Source: Nisaea denitrificans DSM 18348
GTDB lineage: Bacteria > Pseudomonadota > Alphaproteobacteria > Thalassobaculales > Thalassobaculaceae
Length of the DNA: 64,000 nucleotides
NCBI RefSeq assembly: GCF_000426505.1
Contig: NZ_KE384531.1
Span: 433,384 to 497,383 of the forward strand
Direction of reading: 5' to 3'
Shown: piece after piece, positions 34,324 to 43,145 of the stretch
Layout: every line of letters begins with the position of its first letter
Numbering within the stretch: the first letter of the stretch is position 1
Notes under the pieces: generated by a model
Seen by the model: the letters and a program-made list of their open reading frames with translations, nothing else
Databases searched by the model: none
Told to the model about the DNA's origin: nothing
Position numbers and translations under genes: made by a program

Positions 34324-34839
34324 TCAGGTCCGGCGCGGCAGGCTGAGTAAGATGGCAACGCAGCCAGCGATGGCGGAAAGCAGGAAGTTGTACCCGGCCA
34401 TCGAAATGCCGAACATTTCCCAGGCAATGTCCGTGCAGCGGACGATCGGCTGGTTCATGAGCTGCGCCTTCAACGCTTCCAGACTGTCCGGCATTGAGGT
34501 CGCGCCGCATTCGGCTGTGCCTTCCCACCAGAGATACTCGACACCGACATGGAAAAATCCGATCCCGGCGCTTGTGAGCAGGGCCAGGCCTCCCAGTACG
34601 CAGAGCCACTGTGAGACTTTTGGGATGCGGTTAACGAAAGCGAGGGCCAGAAGGCCGAGAACGATAGCGGCCGCGTGCGGATAGCGCTGATAGAGGCAGA
34701 GGACGCAGGGGGCGAGGCCGCCGACATACTGGAAGGCAAACGCGCCACCGAGCATGGATGAGGCGAAAGCGGCGAGTCCGGCTGGAACCAGCCAAGCCGG
34801 AAAGGGTCCGATCAAGGGTCTCACAGTCCCGGTCTCCAT
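34324..34839 (-). CDS. dsbB: Disulfide bond formation protein B
   Basis: A 171-residue inner-membrane protein with four helices and the DsbB cysteine pairs: CVLC after the first helix (residues about 39-42) and the periplasmic pair in GTAECGATS and PIVRCTDIAW. It reoxidises periplasmic thiol oxidase by passing electrons to quinone. The ATG at 34839 is preferred to the open frame extending to 34980. It is the upstream partner of chrA. Confidence 0.9.
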   Translation of the reverse strand: METGTVRPLIGPFPAWLVPAGLAAFASSMLGGAFAFQYVGGLAPCVLCLYQRYPHAAAIVLGLLALAFVNRIPKVSQWLCVLGGLALLTSAGIGFFHVGVEYLWWEGTAECGATSMPDSLEALKAQLMNQPIVRCTDIAWEMFGISMAGYNFLLSAIAGCVAILLSLPRRT

Positions 34840-34927
34840 GGCCACATTCCCGGCTGTTCGGCGGATGGTCCCGTCGGTTCTATCGCCCCTGCGGCAGAGG
34901 TCAAGTCCTGTCAGCGTTATCTTATGG

Positions 34928-36130
34928 TTACGCTGTTTTCCCGGCCCGCATGGCCGCCCGCAGGTAGCAGAAAAACCCAATGATCGAGGTGCCGACGACG
35001 ACTTCGAGTGCGAAGTCGTAGCCGCCGATCTCCCAGAACAGTGAGCCGAGGAACGGTGCGGCGGCGAAACAGGCGAGATAGGGCAGCGCCATGGCGCCGG
35101 CGATGGACCCGAAATTCATCTCGCCCATGATCTCCCGGGTGACGACCGGTTTCATGATGCTCGTCAGCCCGTAGCCGCTGCCCTGCAGGAAGACGAACCC
35201 GACAAGCAGGATCGGCCAGGACCCGGCGCCGATCAGCAGAACGCAGGCAACGGAAACGGCGAGGAAGCAGTAACACATGGCAACGAAGTTCGAGATGTAG
35301 CGCTCGACCGCCATCATTACCACCCGGCCGAGCACCTGCATCGGGCCGATCATTGATGCGGCCGCGACGGCGATGGCGGCATCGACACCCCGTTCCTTCA
35401 GCAGTGGCAGCAGGTGGTTGATGACCACGCCATGGGAAATCGCCATCAGGGAGAAGCCGATGGCGAGGAGCCAGAAGGTCGGGTTGGCGAGGAAAGCTGA
35501 TTTCTTCGGCTGTACGGCAGCGTGTGCGCCGGAGCTCGCTGCTGGCGGGGGCACATGGGTCGTTCTGGTGCGTTCCAGCTCGCGCGTCCCTGCGATCATC
35601 AGCGGCAGTGCGACAAGGCAGACGGCGGCGCCCGCAACCTGAACCGCGAGGTGCCAGTCAGCGTAAGCGACAAGGGCATGCGCGCTTGGAAAGGACACGG
35701 TGCCGGCAAACCCGGCCGCCAGCGTGATGAGTGTAATACCGCGCTTCGCGGAGATGCCCCGGGTCCGGGTGACCAGCATGAAGCAGGGCTCGTAAAGGCA
35801 GGCGGACATGGCCATGCCGAGCCCGCACCAGACGGCGTAGAAGACGGGCAGACTGTCGACCAGGGAGAGCAGGGCGATCAGGATGCCGCCGATCAGCGTT
35901 CCGCCGCTGAGAACCGCAGCCCCATGTCCCCGGTCGACCAGATTGCCAACGATGGGAGAGCAGAGCGCGCTCATGGCGATGGAGGCGGTGAAGGCGCCGG
36001 TCAGCTCTGTCTTCGACCAGCCGAGATCGGCCTCCCAATGCACAAGCAGGGCCGGGAAGATGTAATAGAGACCGGCCCAGACAATGGTTTCCGCGACGGC
36101 GAGCAGAGCTATGGGTTTGTCGAGGCGCAT
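34928..36130 (-). CDS. MFS transporter, 12 helices
   Basis: A 400-residue intact major-facilitator protein. The N-terminal half has LGWSKTELTGAFTASIAMSALCSPIVGNLVDRGHG with the loop 2-3 motif reduced to VDRGHG. A cytoplasmic Pro/Ala-rich linker follows at about 190-210, then a second six-helix half. The organisation resembles oxalate/formate-antiporter-like and monocarboxylate MFS proteins, but the substrate cannot be assigned. It lies 88 bases upstream of dsbB on the same strand. Confidence 0.9.
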   Translation of the reverse strand: MRLDKPIALLAVAETIVWAGLYYIFPALLVHWEADLGWSKTELTGAFTASIAMSALCSPIVGNLVDRGHGAAVLSGGTLIGGILIALLSLVDSLPVFYAVWCGLGMAMSACLYEPCFMLVTRTRGISAKRGITLITLAAGFAGTVSFPSAHALVAYADWHLAVQVAGAAVCLVALPLMIAGTRELERTRTTHVPPPAASSGAHAAVQPKKSAFLANPTFWLLAIGFSLMAISHGVVINHLLPLLKERGVDAAIAVAAASMIGPMQVLGRVVMMAVERYISNFVAMCYCFLAVSVACVLLIGAGSWPILLVGFVFLQGSGYGLTSIMKPVVTREIMGEMNFGSIAGAMALPYLACFAAAPFLGSLFWEIGGYDFALEVVVGTSIIGFFCYLRAAMRAGKTA

Positions 36131-36163
36131 GCGGTTACCGGTTTTCCATAGTGTGGCTATTTG

Positions 36164-37180
36164 TCAGGAGACGGTGCCGGAGGCCACCGGATTGCGGTCC
36201 GGTCCGTGATGTACCGCCCATTCCATGCCAGCCGCGCCGAAAGTGCATGAGAAGGTCGCGAGCGTGTAGCTGTCGCTCGCATCATGCTCTCCGCGGCACA
36301 GGATCGGGAATTCCTGGACCGTGCGGTCGAACAGGATTGTCAGAGCATCGCGCTCTCCGGCGAGCAGCATTGCGTCCGCGCGGGTCTGCCGCTGCCGGGA
36401 GGAATCCGAGACGGTTTGGTCGATCGTCGCGAGAGCGGGGCGGACCAGATGGTTGGCGTGAGCATGCGGCGCAGTCACTTCCAGAGCGACCATCCCGCTT
36501 GCCGGGGCTTCGACTGAAATCATCCGTCCGCTGCCGTCCGCGAAATTGTGGTGGAAACCGGAGGCCCGGTCGTCGCGTCCGACGATTTCCAGCACCTGCT
36601 CAAGTGTCGTGGCGGACAACACCGCGCGGGTGATGACATGCCGGGGGATGCCGACGGTCAGGTCATGCGGGCGGATATTGTTGATGGTCTGGACGATGCC
36701 CGCCGCGTTCCAGCCAAAGGCGTGACCCGGCAGCATGCCCGGGTAGCAGTAAGCGGAGAAAGCGGGGCCGGTCTCGGGCTCGAAATGGGCAATGAAACCC
36801 TGTCCCGCCAGTTCCGGCGCACCATCCTCGTTGTGGGCGAGGGTCGCTGGACGATCGCCTTCCGGTGGCAGCATCAAACTGGTGCAGGCATCCTCGTCGC
36901 TGCGCACCAGATCCCGAAGGTCGCCCCGGCAATTCCAGAGAAAGACGCTCTCGAATGGCTGGGCCGCTCCGTCCGCGATGCCTTCTATTTCCCGGACATA
37001 TTCCGGAAAGGCGTTTCGGGCGGCGGCTTCGAGGCCTTTCAGACGCTTCGAGCCGAGCCATGGTTCAAGCGCCCGGAATTGCGGTGTGGCGAAGGATGCC
37101 TCGGCGATGGCTGTTGCCGCTTGTTTTCCAAGGCCGTATCCGAGCTCATAGGCGGAGCCGCGAAGGGAGATCTGGTCCAT
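36164..37180 (-). CDS. C45 family autoproteolytic acyltransferase/hydrolase
   Basis: A 338-residue relative of isopenicillin-N acyltransferase (Ntn-hydrolase). The expected autocleavage nucleophile is Cys99 in DEDACTSLML, and TLAHNEDGAPE and FGWNAAGIVQTINNI are conserved strands. The residue before the nucleophile is Ala instead of the common Gly. Family members hydrolyse or transfer acyl groups on amides and peptides. No signal peptide is seen from the ATG at 37180; the frame is open to 37474. It ends 33 bases upstream of the MFS start, so they may be co-transcribed. Confidence 0.88.
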   Translation of the reverse strand: MDQISLRGSAYELGYGLGKQAATAIAEASFATPQFRALEPWLGSKRLKGLEAAARNAFPEYVREIEGIADGAAQPFESVFLWNCRGDLRDLVRSDEDACTSLMLPPEGDRPATLAHNEDGAPELAGQGFIAHFEPETGPAFSAYCYPGMLPGHAFGWNAAGIVQTINNIRPHDLTVGIPRHVITRAVLSATTLEQVLEIVGRDDRASGFHHNFADGSGRMISVEAPASGMVALEVTAPHAHANHLVRPALATIDQTVSDSSRQRQTRADAMLLAGERDALTILFDRTVQEFPILCRGEHDASDSYTLATFSCTFGAAGMEWAVHHGPDRNPVASGTVS

Positions 37181-37346
37181 TGCGATGGTCTTTTCAGTCT
37201 GTCGTTTCTTGTGCTTCGCGCCAGGCATCTTACGGCGACGTGAAGAAGGATGAGGGCGCGGGACATTGCCGCGAGGCAATACCATACGCACATTGTCTCC
37301 TGAATCCAGCGGTGCTGACGCGAATGCTTGAACGGAGTGTGCGGAC

Positions 37347-38180
37347 ATGAGTTTTCTGACGCGGGTTGCTGCGCTGCTTGTCGTTGTGGCTGTCTGGATT
37401 ATGCCGGCCGGCGCGGCGCCGAAAGCCGCGCTGTGGGATGTCTGGGCGGCGCATGATCCGGCCAGCGCTATCACTATGGATCATGCGGGTTGGGATCGGT
37501 TTCTTGGACAATATGTCCGGCCCGGAAGCGACGGTGTGAACCGCGTCGCCTACGACGAGGTCACGACGGCGGACCGGAAGGCGCTTGACGGTTATATCGA
37601 TGCTCTCGCCGCGGTGCCTGTGCGATCCCTCTCACAGGCCGAACAACTGCCGCTCTGGGTCAATCTCTACAACGCGCTGACCGTTCGCGTGGTGCTTGAG
37701 CATTACCCGGTTGCCTCGATCCGTGACATCGACATATCACCCGGTTTTTTCGCCGACGGGCCGTGGGGGAAGAAGTTGGTCACGGTGGAAGGCGAAGCGG
37801 TCTCGCTCGACGATATCGAGCACCGCATCCTGCGCCCCATCTGGAGCGATCCGCGCATCCACTATGCGGTGAACTGCGCTTCTCTCGGCTGCCCGAACCT
37901 GCATACGCGCGCCATGACGGCGGAGAATGCGGAAGCTTTCCTGGAGGAAGCGGCAATCGCTTTCATCAACCATCCGCGTGGCGCCCGGATTGAAGACGGG
38001 AAGCTTTATGTCTCCAGTATCTACGACTGGTTCGACGTTGATTTCGGAGGGAACGACGCTGGTGTCATCGCGCATCTGAAAGCGTATGCGCAGGGGGAAC
38101 TTGCCGGGGCGTTGACCGGGATTTCGCGGATCGCGGATGACAGCTACGACTGGCGCCTGAACGGAACGGTATCGCCCTGA
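37347..38180 (+). CDS. DUF547 protein, exported
   Basis: A 277-residue protein with a Sec signal peptide (cleavage near AGA-AP at about residue 23) followed by a DUF547 domain. The characteristic QAEQLPLWVNLYNALTVRVVLEHYP and HYAVNCASLGCPNL segments are present, the latter with two cysteines that could form a thioether, disulfide or nucleophile. The biochemical role of DUF547 is unknown. It is divergent from the C45 gene and convergent with an ABC permease (stops 4 bases apart). Confidence 0.88.
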   Translation: MSFLTRVAALLVVVAVWIMPAGAAPKAALWDVWAAHDPASAITMDHAGWDRFLGQYVRPGSDGVNRVAYDEVTTADRKALDGYIDALAAVPVRSLSQAEQLPLWVNLYNALTVRVVLEHYPVASIRDIDISPGFFADGPWGKKLVTVEGEAVSLDDIEHRILRPIWSDPRIHYAVNCASLGCPNLHTRAMTAENAEAFLEEAAIAFINHPRGARIEDGKLYVSSIYDWFDVDFGGNDAGVIAHLKAYAQGELAGALTGISRIADDSYDWRLNGTVSP

Positions 38181-38184
38181 CGGC

Positions 38185-38985
38185 TCAAACCCGCCATCGC
38201 AGCAACGCTTTTTCCGCCCGGCCGATGATCCAGGACACGGTAAGGCCGATTGTCGAGAGAATGGCGACACCGGCGATGAGCTGGTCCATCGCCATCAGGC
38301 TGCCGGCCATCAGGATATAAGCCCCGACACCGAATTCCGCGCCGATCATCTCGGCCGCCACCAGAAGCACGATGGCGATGGCGGCGGAAATCCGGAAGCC
38401 CGGCAGGATTGCGGGCAAAGCGCCGGGCAGAATGATCTTGCGGACGATGGAGACCCAGGACAGCCCGAAGGACTGGCCCATGCGAATAAGGCCCCGGTCG
38501 ACATTATCCACCCCGCCATAGGTCGCGACCACGGTCGGGAAGAAAGTGCCGAACAGGATCGTGGCGACCTTCGAGCCCTCGCCGATGCCGAACCAGATGA
38601 TGAAGAGCGGCAGCAGCGCGATTTTCGGTATCGGGAAGATCGCGGCCACCAGCGGCACCATTCCGGCCCGGGCGAGGGAGAACAGCCCGATCGCGAAGCC
38701 AACCGTGATGCCGAGAATGGTTCCCGCGGTCCAGCCGATCACCAGACGCGAGAGCGAGGCGCCGAGATGCGTCCAGAGCAAGCCGCTGTCGACCAGTTCC
38801 ATGAAGGCCGTGGCAGCCTCGCTCGGGGCGGGCAGGACAAGCGGATGAATGATGCCGGTCCGGCAGCCGGTCTCCCAGACGGCGATCAGGACCACCATGA
38901 CGGCAAGACCGATCAAAGCGCGTGGGCGCGGGTTGAAGCCGCCACCCCGGAACGGAACGGGTTGAGAAGTGGGGTTCTCAGGCAT
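38185..38985 (-). CDS. NitT/TauT-family ABC transporter permease
   Basis: A 266-residue inner-membrane permease with six helices, of the SsuC/TauC/ThiX type (FPIPKIALLPLFIIWFGIGEGSKVATILFGTFFPTVVATYGGV is the family motif, followed by the EAA-like loop SWVSIVRKIILPGALPAILPGFR). It overlaps the ATPase gene by 8 bases and completes the SBP-ATPase-permease operon. Confidence 0.93.
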   Translation of the reverse strand: MPENPTSQPVPFRGGGFNPRPRALIGLAVMVVLIAVWETGCRTGIIHPLVLPAPSEAATAFMELVDSGLLWTHLGASLSRLVIGWTAGTILGITVGFAIGLFSLARAGMVPLVAAIFPIPKIALLPLFIIWFGIGEGSKVATILFGTFFPTVVATYGGVDNVDRGLIRMGQSFGLSWVSIVRKIILPGALPAILPGFRISAAIAIVLLVAAEMIGAEFGVGAYILMAGSLMAMDQLIAGVAILSTIGLTVSWIIGRAEKALLRWRV

Positions 38986-39745
38986 CGATCAGCTCCATGT
39001 CGGCGGCAGCGGCTTCGTCCCGGATCAGGGACCAGAGCTGTTCCTGCTTTGAAGCGAGCTCGCCCACGCGGTCGGCACGTTCGGCAAGCGGCATGTCGAT
39101 GGAGACAACCTCCCGGATACGTCCCGGGCGGCGGGACAGCACCACGATCTTGTGACCGAGCCGGACCGCTTCGTTCAGGTTGTGGGTGACATAGACAGCG
39201 GTGAATGGCGTCTTCGACCAGAGGCCGACGAGATCGTCCATCAGCAGCTCGCGGGTCTGACTGTCCAGAGCCGAGAGCGGCTCGTCCATCAGCAGGACCG
39301 CAGGGCGGACGGCGAGGGCACGGGCGATGGCCACACGCTGCTTCATGCCACCGGAAAGCTGGCGGGGCAGAGCGGTCTTGAAGTCGGAGAGCTTGGTGCG
39401 GGCCAGCACGTCATCGATGATGGCGTCGGTCTTTGCCTTGCCGAGCCCGTGATCTTCGAGAGCGAGGGAGATGTTTCCTGCGACACTGCGCCAGGGCAGC
39501 AGGGCGAAATCCTGGAATATATAGGTCAGCGGGTTGAGGCTGTCGGCCGGTGGGGCGCCATGCTCAAGTACCGCGCCTTCGTCCGGGCGTTCCAGGCCGC
39601 CGATCAGGCGCAACAGGGTCGATTTCCCGCAGCCGGAAGGTCCTACGATACAGACGATTTCACCGGCGGGGATTTCGAGGTCGATATCGCTCAGAACCGG
39701 CATACTGCCATAGCGATGATTGATGCCGTTCAATATCAGCTGCAT
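38978..39745 (-). CDS. NitT/TauT-family ABC transporter ATPase
   Basis: A 255-residue ATP-binding subunit: Walker A GPSGCGKST (about residues 34-42), signature LSGGMKQR, Walker B VLLMDEPLSALD and the switch VYVTHNLNEAV. It is of the SsuB/TauB type, energising uptake of sulfonates, nitrate, thiamine precursors or related anions. It lies 69 bases after the binding-protein gene on the same strand. Confidence 0.93.
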   Translation of the reverse strand: MQLILNGINHRYGSMPVLSDIDLEIPAGEIVCIVGPSGCGKSTLLRLIGGLERPDEGAVLEHGAPPADSLNPLTYIFQDFALLPWRSVAGNISLALEDHGLGKAKTDAIIDDVLARTKLSDFKTALPRQLSGGMKQRVAIARALAVRPAVLLMDEPLSALDSQTRELLMDDLVGLWSKTPFTAVYVTHNLNEAVRLGHKIVVLSRRPGRIREVVSIDMPLAERADRVGELASKQEQLWSLIRDEAAAADMELIDA

Positions 39746-39814
39746 GGGAAGGCTCGCAGGTTCCGGCAGGGCCCGGCTTTGGCGGCCGGGCCCCCCATAT
39801 GAATAGATATCGGA

Positions 39815-40837
39815 TCAGTAGGTTTCGACGAATTGCGTATCGACCAGCGTGTCGATCGAGATGTCCTTGCCGACCAGACCTTCGCTCTGGAACCAGGCGA
39901 GCTGCTTCTTCACATTGGTCAGGTTCAGCTTCAGACCCGGCTGCAACCGCATGGCGCCGTTCTTGATCGACGGCGCGGCTTTTTCGTAGGGCCGGCTGGT
40001 ATAGACATATTTGTGGATCAGCTTGGTCATCTCTTCGATGGCCGCATCGCCTTTTGTCTTGTCGACCATGACGGCGTTGAAGTCGGCCGATCCCTTGGCG
40101 TAGGCAGCGACGAACTTCTTCACCAGCTCCGGACGCTCGGCGGCGTTCTTGGCAGAGGTGAAGGCGGTGGTCACCTGATAGTCGTCATAATCGTTGATCC
40201 AGCCGATGATCTTCGCGGCGCCGCCTTTTTGCAGTGGCTTGGCGATGTGCGGCACGATGATCATGGCATCGACCTGACCGGACTTCAGCGCGCCGATGAT
40301 GGCGCCGACCTTCTGCAGCGGCTTCAGGGAAATCTTCGAGACGTCGAAACCTTCCTTCGCCGCGACCTGGGAGGCCATGTAGTGGAAGGAGGAGCCGGTC
40401 TGGGTGATGCCGAGGCTGTGGCCCGCGAGCTTGTCCGGGCTGGTCAGGCCGGCCTCAAAAGCGGCGGTGCCGGCGAGGATGGCGGAGCCGTCGATGCCTT
40501 TTTCTTCCTGCAGCACGCCGCCGATCACTTTCACCGCACCCTTGTCGGCGAGGTTGACCAGACCGCCGGTGATCGAGGTCACGCCGAAATCGACGTCGCC
40601 CGAGGCAATCGCGACGGCCATCGGCTGGGCTGCCTGGAAGTATTTGAACTCGACTTCGAGACCCTGCTCGGTGAAGTAGCCTTTCTCGAAGGCTACAAAG
40701 CCACCCGAGTGCGAGGTGAAGCGGAGCGCCCCGACGGTGATCTTGTCGGCGGCAACGGCCGTTCCGAACGTCCCGGCCATAATGCCGAGTGCGGTGACGC
40801 CCGCCATCATGGCGCGGCGCGAGAAGAGATGCTTCAT
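39815..40837 (-). CDS. NitT/TauT-type ABC transporter substrate-binding protein
   Basis: A 340-residue periplasmic protein. The N-terminus SRRAMMAGVTALGIMAGTFGTAVAADK is an export signal with twin arginines and cleavage near AVA-AD. The domain (VGALRFTSHSGGFVAFEKGYFTEQGLEVEFKYFQ) is the NMT1/SsuA type. The ATG at 40837 is preceded by GGAGGAT; longer open frames are unsupported. The ligand is unknown. It is divergent from a GMC oxidoreductase across a region with two TTGCGCAA palindromes, hinting at common control. Confidence 0.92.
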   Translation of the reverse strand: MKHLFSRRAMMAGVTALGIMAGTFGTAVAADKITVGALRFTSHSGGFVAFEKGYFTEQGLEVEFKYFQAAQPMAVAIASGDVDFGVTSITGGLVNLADKGAVKVIGGVLQEEKGIDGSAILAGTAAFEAGLTSPDKLAGHSLGITQTGSSFHYMASQVAAKEGFDVSKISLKPLQKVGAIIGALKSGQVDAMIIVPHIAKPLQKGGAAKIIGWINDYDDYQVTTAFTSAKNAAERPELVKKFVAAYAKGSADFNAVMVDKTKGDAAIEEMTKLIHKYVYTSRPYEKAAPSIKNGAMRLQPGLKLNLTNVKKQLAWFQSEGLVGKDISIDTLVDTQFVETY

Positions 40838-40932
40838 CTCTGATCCTCCCGAGTTTCTTTTGAATAGCAGCGCAAAACCGCCAGGTGACACGGGCTTTCT
40901 CTTAGTCGGTTCGGCTCCATGAGGAAACCAAA

Positions 40933-40958
40933 TTGCGCAACCGGTTAAGCTTGCGCAA
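40933..40958. promoter_or_regulatory. Tandem palindromic octamers in a divergent promoter region
   Basis: Two perfect palindromes TTGCGCAA at 40933-40940 and 40951-40958, 18 bases centre to centre, lie between the divergent binding-protein (40837) and GMC (41019) genes. The spacing of nearly two helical turns is what a dimeric repressor or activator binding cooperatively would need. The regulator is not identified. Confidence 0.5.
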
Positions 40959-41018
40959 TGATAGGGCCAATTAACCAACCCTCGGAAACGCCCTTCCCAC
41001 CCTTGGAAATACCCTTCA

Positions 41019-42656
41019 ATGACCAGCTTTGATTATGTGATCGTCGGCGCCGGCTCTGCCGGTTGTGTGCTCGCGAACCGGCTCAGTGCGGATCCGTCCG
41101 TCACCGTGTGCCTGCTCGAAGCAGGGCCGCCGGACTATCATCCGATGATCCATATCCCTGCCGGTTTCATGAAGACTCTGGTCGATCCCTCGGTGAACTG
41201 GCTTTACGAGAGCGAGCCGAGCTACTGGACCGGCGGCCGCTCCATCGCCGCGCCGCGCGGTAAGACTCTCGGTGGCTCCAGTTCCATCAACGGGCATATC
41301 TACAATCGCGGCCAGCGGCTCGATTTTGACGGCTGGGCCCAGCGCGGCAATCGGGGCTGGGGTTATGCCGACGTACTGCCCTATTTCAAGCGGACCGAGC
41401 ATCGTATCGGCGAGGGCGAAGATACGTTCCGCGGCCGCGAGGGCAATATGGCGGTGACCGATATCGACTGGCAGCACCCGCTCTGCGATGCTTTCATCAA
41501 GGGCGCCGAAAGCATCGGTATCCCGCACAACAAGGATTACAACGGCAAGATCCAGGAAGGCGTATCCTACGCCCAGCGGACGATCTACGGCCGCCGTCGG
41601 ATGAGCACAGCGCGGGGTTATCTGCGTCCGGCGATGAAGCGCAAGAACCTGACCGTGCGGACCAATGCGCATGCGACGAAAATCCTGTTCGAAGGCAAGA
41701 GCGCCAAAGGCATCCGCTATTCTGACGGTGGCCGGCACGGGATCGAGACGGAGGTTTTCGCACGGCGTGAGGTGATCCTGTCCGGCGGTGCGGTGAATTC
41801 GCCGCAACTGCTGCAACTCTCCGGCGTAGGCGATCCGGAACTGCTGCGCGGGCTCGGCATCGATGTGCAGCACGCGCTTCCCGGTGTTGGCGAGAACCTG
41901 CGCGACCATTACGCGCCGCGCTTCACCGCACGGGTCAAGAACTCGAACAGCATCAACGAGCTGGCGCGGGGGCCGAGGCTCTGGGGTGAGGTCTTCAAGT
42001 ATTTTACCGGACAGAAGAGCATCCTCGGCCTCAGCCCAACACTCGTATACTGCTTCTGGCACTCGAACGAGGCGGCGCGGAACAGCGATCTGCAGTTCAC
42101 CTTTACACCGGCCAGCTACAAGCACGGCGTACAGTCGAAGCTGGACGATCTGCCGGGCATGACCATCGCTTCCTGGCAGCAACGGCCAGAGAGCATCGGT
42201 TATATCCGCGCCCGAAATGCCGATCCGTTCGAGGCGCCGGCGATCCAGCCGAACTATCTGGCGGACGAGACCGACCGGCAGGTGCTGTTGTCGGGAATGA
42301 AGCTCGCCCGGCGCCTGTTGCAAACCGAACCTTTGCAGCCTTTCTTTGATGGTGAACTCTATCCAGGTCCGGGCGTGCAGACTGACGACGAGCTGCTGGC
42401 CGCCGCCCGCGAGCGGGGCACCACGACTTTCCATCTGATGGGCTCCTGCCGGATGGGCCCGGATAGCGACAAGACAGCCGTGGTCGACGATCAGCTTCGG
42501 GTTAGGGGAATGGCAAATCTCAGGGTTGTCGACGCGTCAATCATGCCGACCATGCCGTCTGCGAACCTGAATGCCTCGACCATGATGATCGGGGAAAAGG
42601 CTGCGGATCTGATCCTTGGTAATCCATCAGCAGAGCCCGTATCCCTTAAAGATTGA
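41019..42656 (+). CDS. GMC-family FAD-dependent oxidoreductase (choline/alcohol dehydrogenase type)
   Basis: A 545-residue flavoenzyme. The N-terminal dinucleotide fold is VIVGAGSAGCVLANRLS, the FAD signature is APRGKTLGGSSSINGHIYNRG and the second GMC signature is SGGAVNSPQLLQLSGVG. The catalytic region near the C-terminus has HLMGSCRMG and the SANLNASTMMIGEKAAD segment. It oxidises an alcohol to an aldehyde in the cytoplasm. Linked to the divergent ABC importer by position, it may act on the imported compound, but specificity cannot be inferred. Confidence 0.93.
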   Translation: MTSFDYVIVGAGSAGCVLANRLSADPSVTVCLLEAGPPDYHPMIHIPAGFMKTLVDPSVNWLYESEPSYWTGGRSIAAPRGKTLGGSSSINGHIYNRGQRLDFDGWAQRGNRGWGYADVLPYFKRTEHRIGEGEDTFRGREGNMAVTDIDWQHPLCDAFIKGAESIGIPHNKDYNGKIQEGVSYAQRTIYGRRRMSTARGYLRPAMKRKNLTVRTNAHATKILFEGKSAKGIRYSDGGRHGIETEVFARREVILSGGAVNSPQLLQLSGVGDPELLRGLGIDVQHALPGVGENLRDHYAPRFTARVKNSNSINELARGPRLWGEVFKYFTGQKSILGLSPTLVYCFWHSNEAARNSDLQFTFTPASYKHGVQSKLDDLPGMTIASWQQRPESIGYIRARNADPFEAPAIQPNYLADETDRQVLLSGMKLARRLLQTEPLQPFFDGELYPGPGVQTDDELLAAARERGTTTFHLMGSCRMGPDSDKTAVVDDQLRVRGMANLRVVDASIMPTMPSANLNASTMMIGEKAADLILGNPSAEPVSLKD

Positions 42657-42847
42657 AGTGCCTAAATATTCCGCTCTATTGGTTGTGTTTTGCGGATTTA
42701 CGGGCGTTTTGGGGATTCGATGTTAAACAAGAATTAATAAGTTCCGTGTTTTTCTGGTTTTCCGGATCATTCGGATTGTTGAACGCATACAACTTGTCTT
42801 AGTATTCACGGGAATTAACCATGGCGTTGGATTTTCACGGGGGCAGC

Positions 42848-43084
42848 ATGAGCTCTTCAAAATCACGCAAGAATGTTTATGCGGGTCACCGGACCTCCAT
42901 CATCCTTGAAGAAGACTTCTGGGAGGCGTTGGAAGAGTGTGCGCATGACCGTGAATTGTGCATCGATTCTATCGTGACAGACGCCGAGAAGGCGTTCCCC
43001 GAGATGAGCCGGACCGCTGCTGTCCGGATGTTCCTGCTGGAGCATTTCCGCACCAAAGCGGAAGACACCGACCCCATCCACTAA
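42848..43084 (+). CDS. Small ribbon-helix-helix protein
   Basis: A 78-residue protein with the RHH core HRTSIILEEDFWEALEECAHDRELCIDSIVTDAEK, in which the short strand RTSIIL would contact DNA. It belongs to the RHH_4-type family common in alphaproteobacteria. I prefer the ATG at 42848 (GGGGG 5 bases upstream) to that at 42821. It lies 61 bases before the TPR/OGT-like gene and could regulate it or be an unrelated small DNA-binding protein. Confidence 0.75.
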   Translation: MSSSKSRKNVYAGHRTSIILEEDFWEALEECAHDRELCIDSIVTDAEKAFPEMSRTAAVRMFLLEHFRTKAEDTDPIH

Positions 43085-43145
43085 GCTGACCATATCCGAA
43101 TGATCGGAGTGTGGCGCTCTGCGCCAGACCCGTTATCATTCCGGC

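Noticed and set aside
29656-40837. Taurine utilisation operon joining the TauD-like dioxygenase and the TauT-like importer
   Set aside because: The genes are about 8 kb apart with unrelated genes between; both families have many non-taurine members.
41016-42434. Minus-strand 472-codon frame inside the GMC gene
   Set aside because: Antisense shadow; the plus-strand gene has all GMC signatures.
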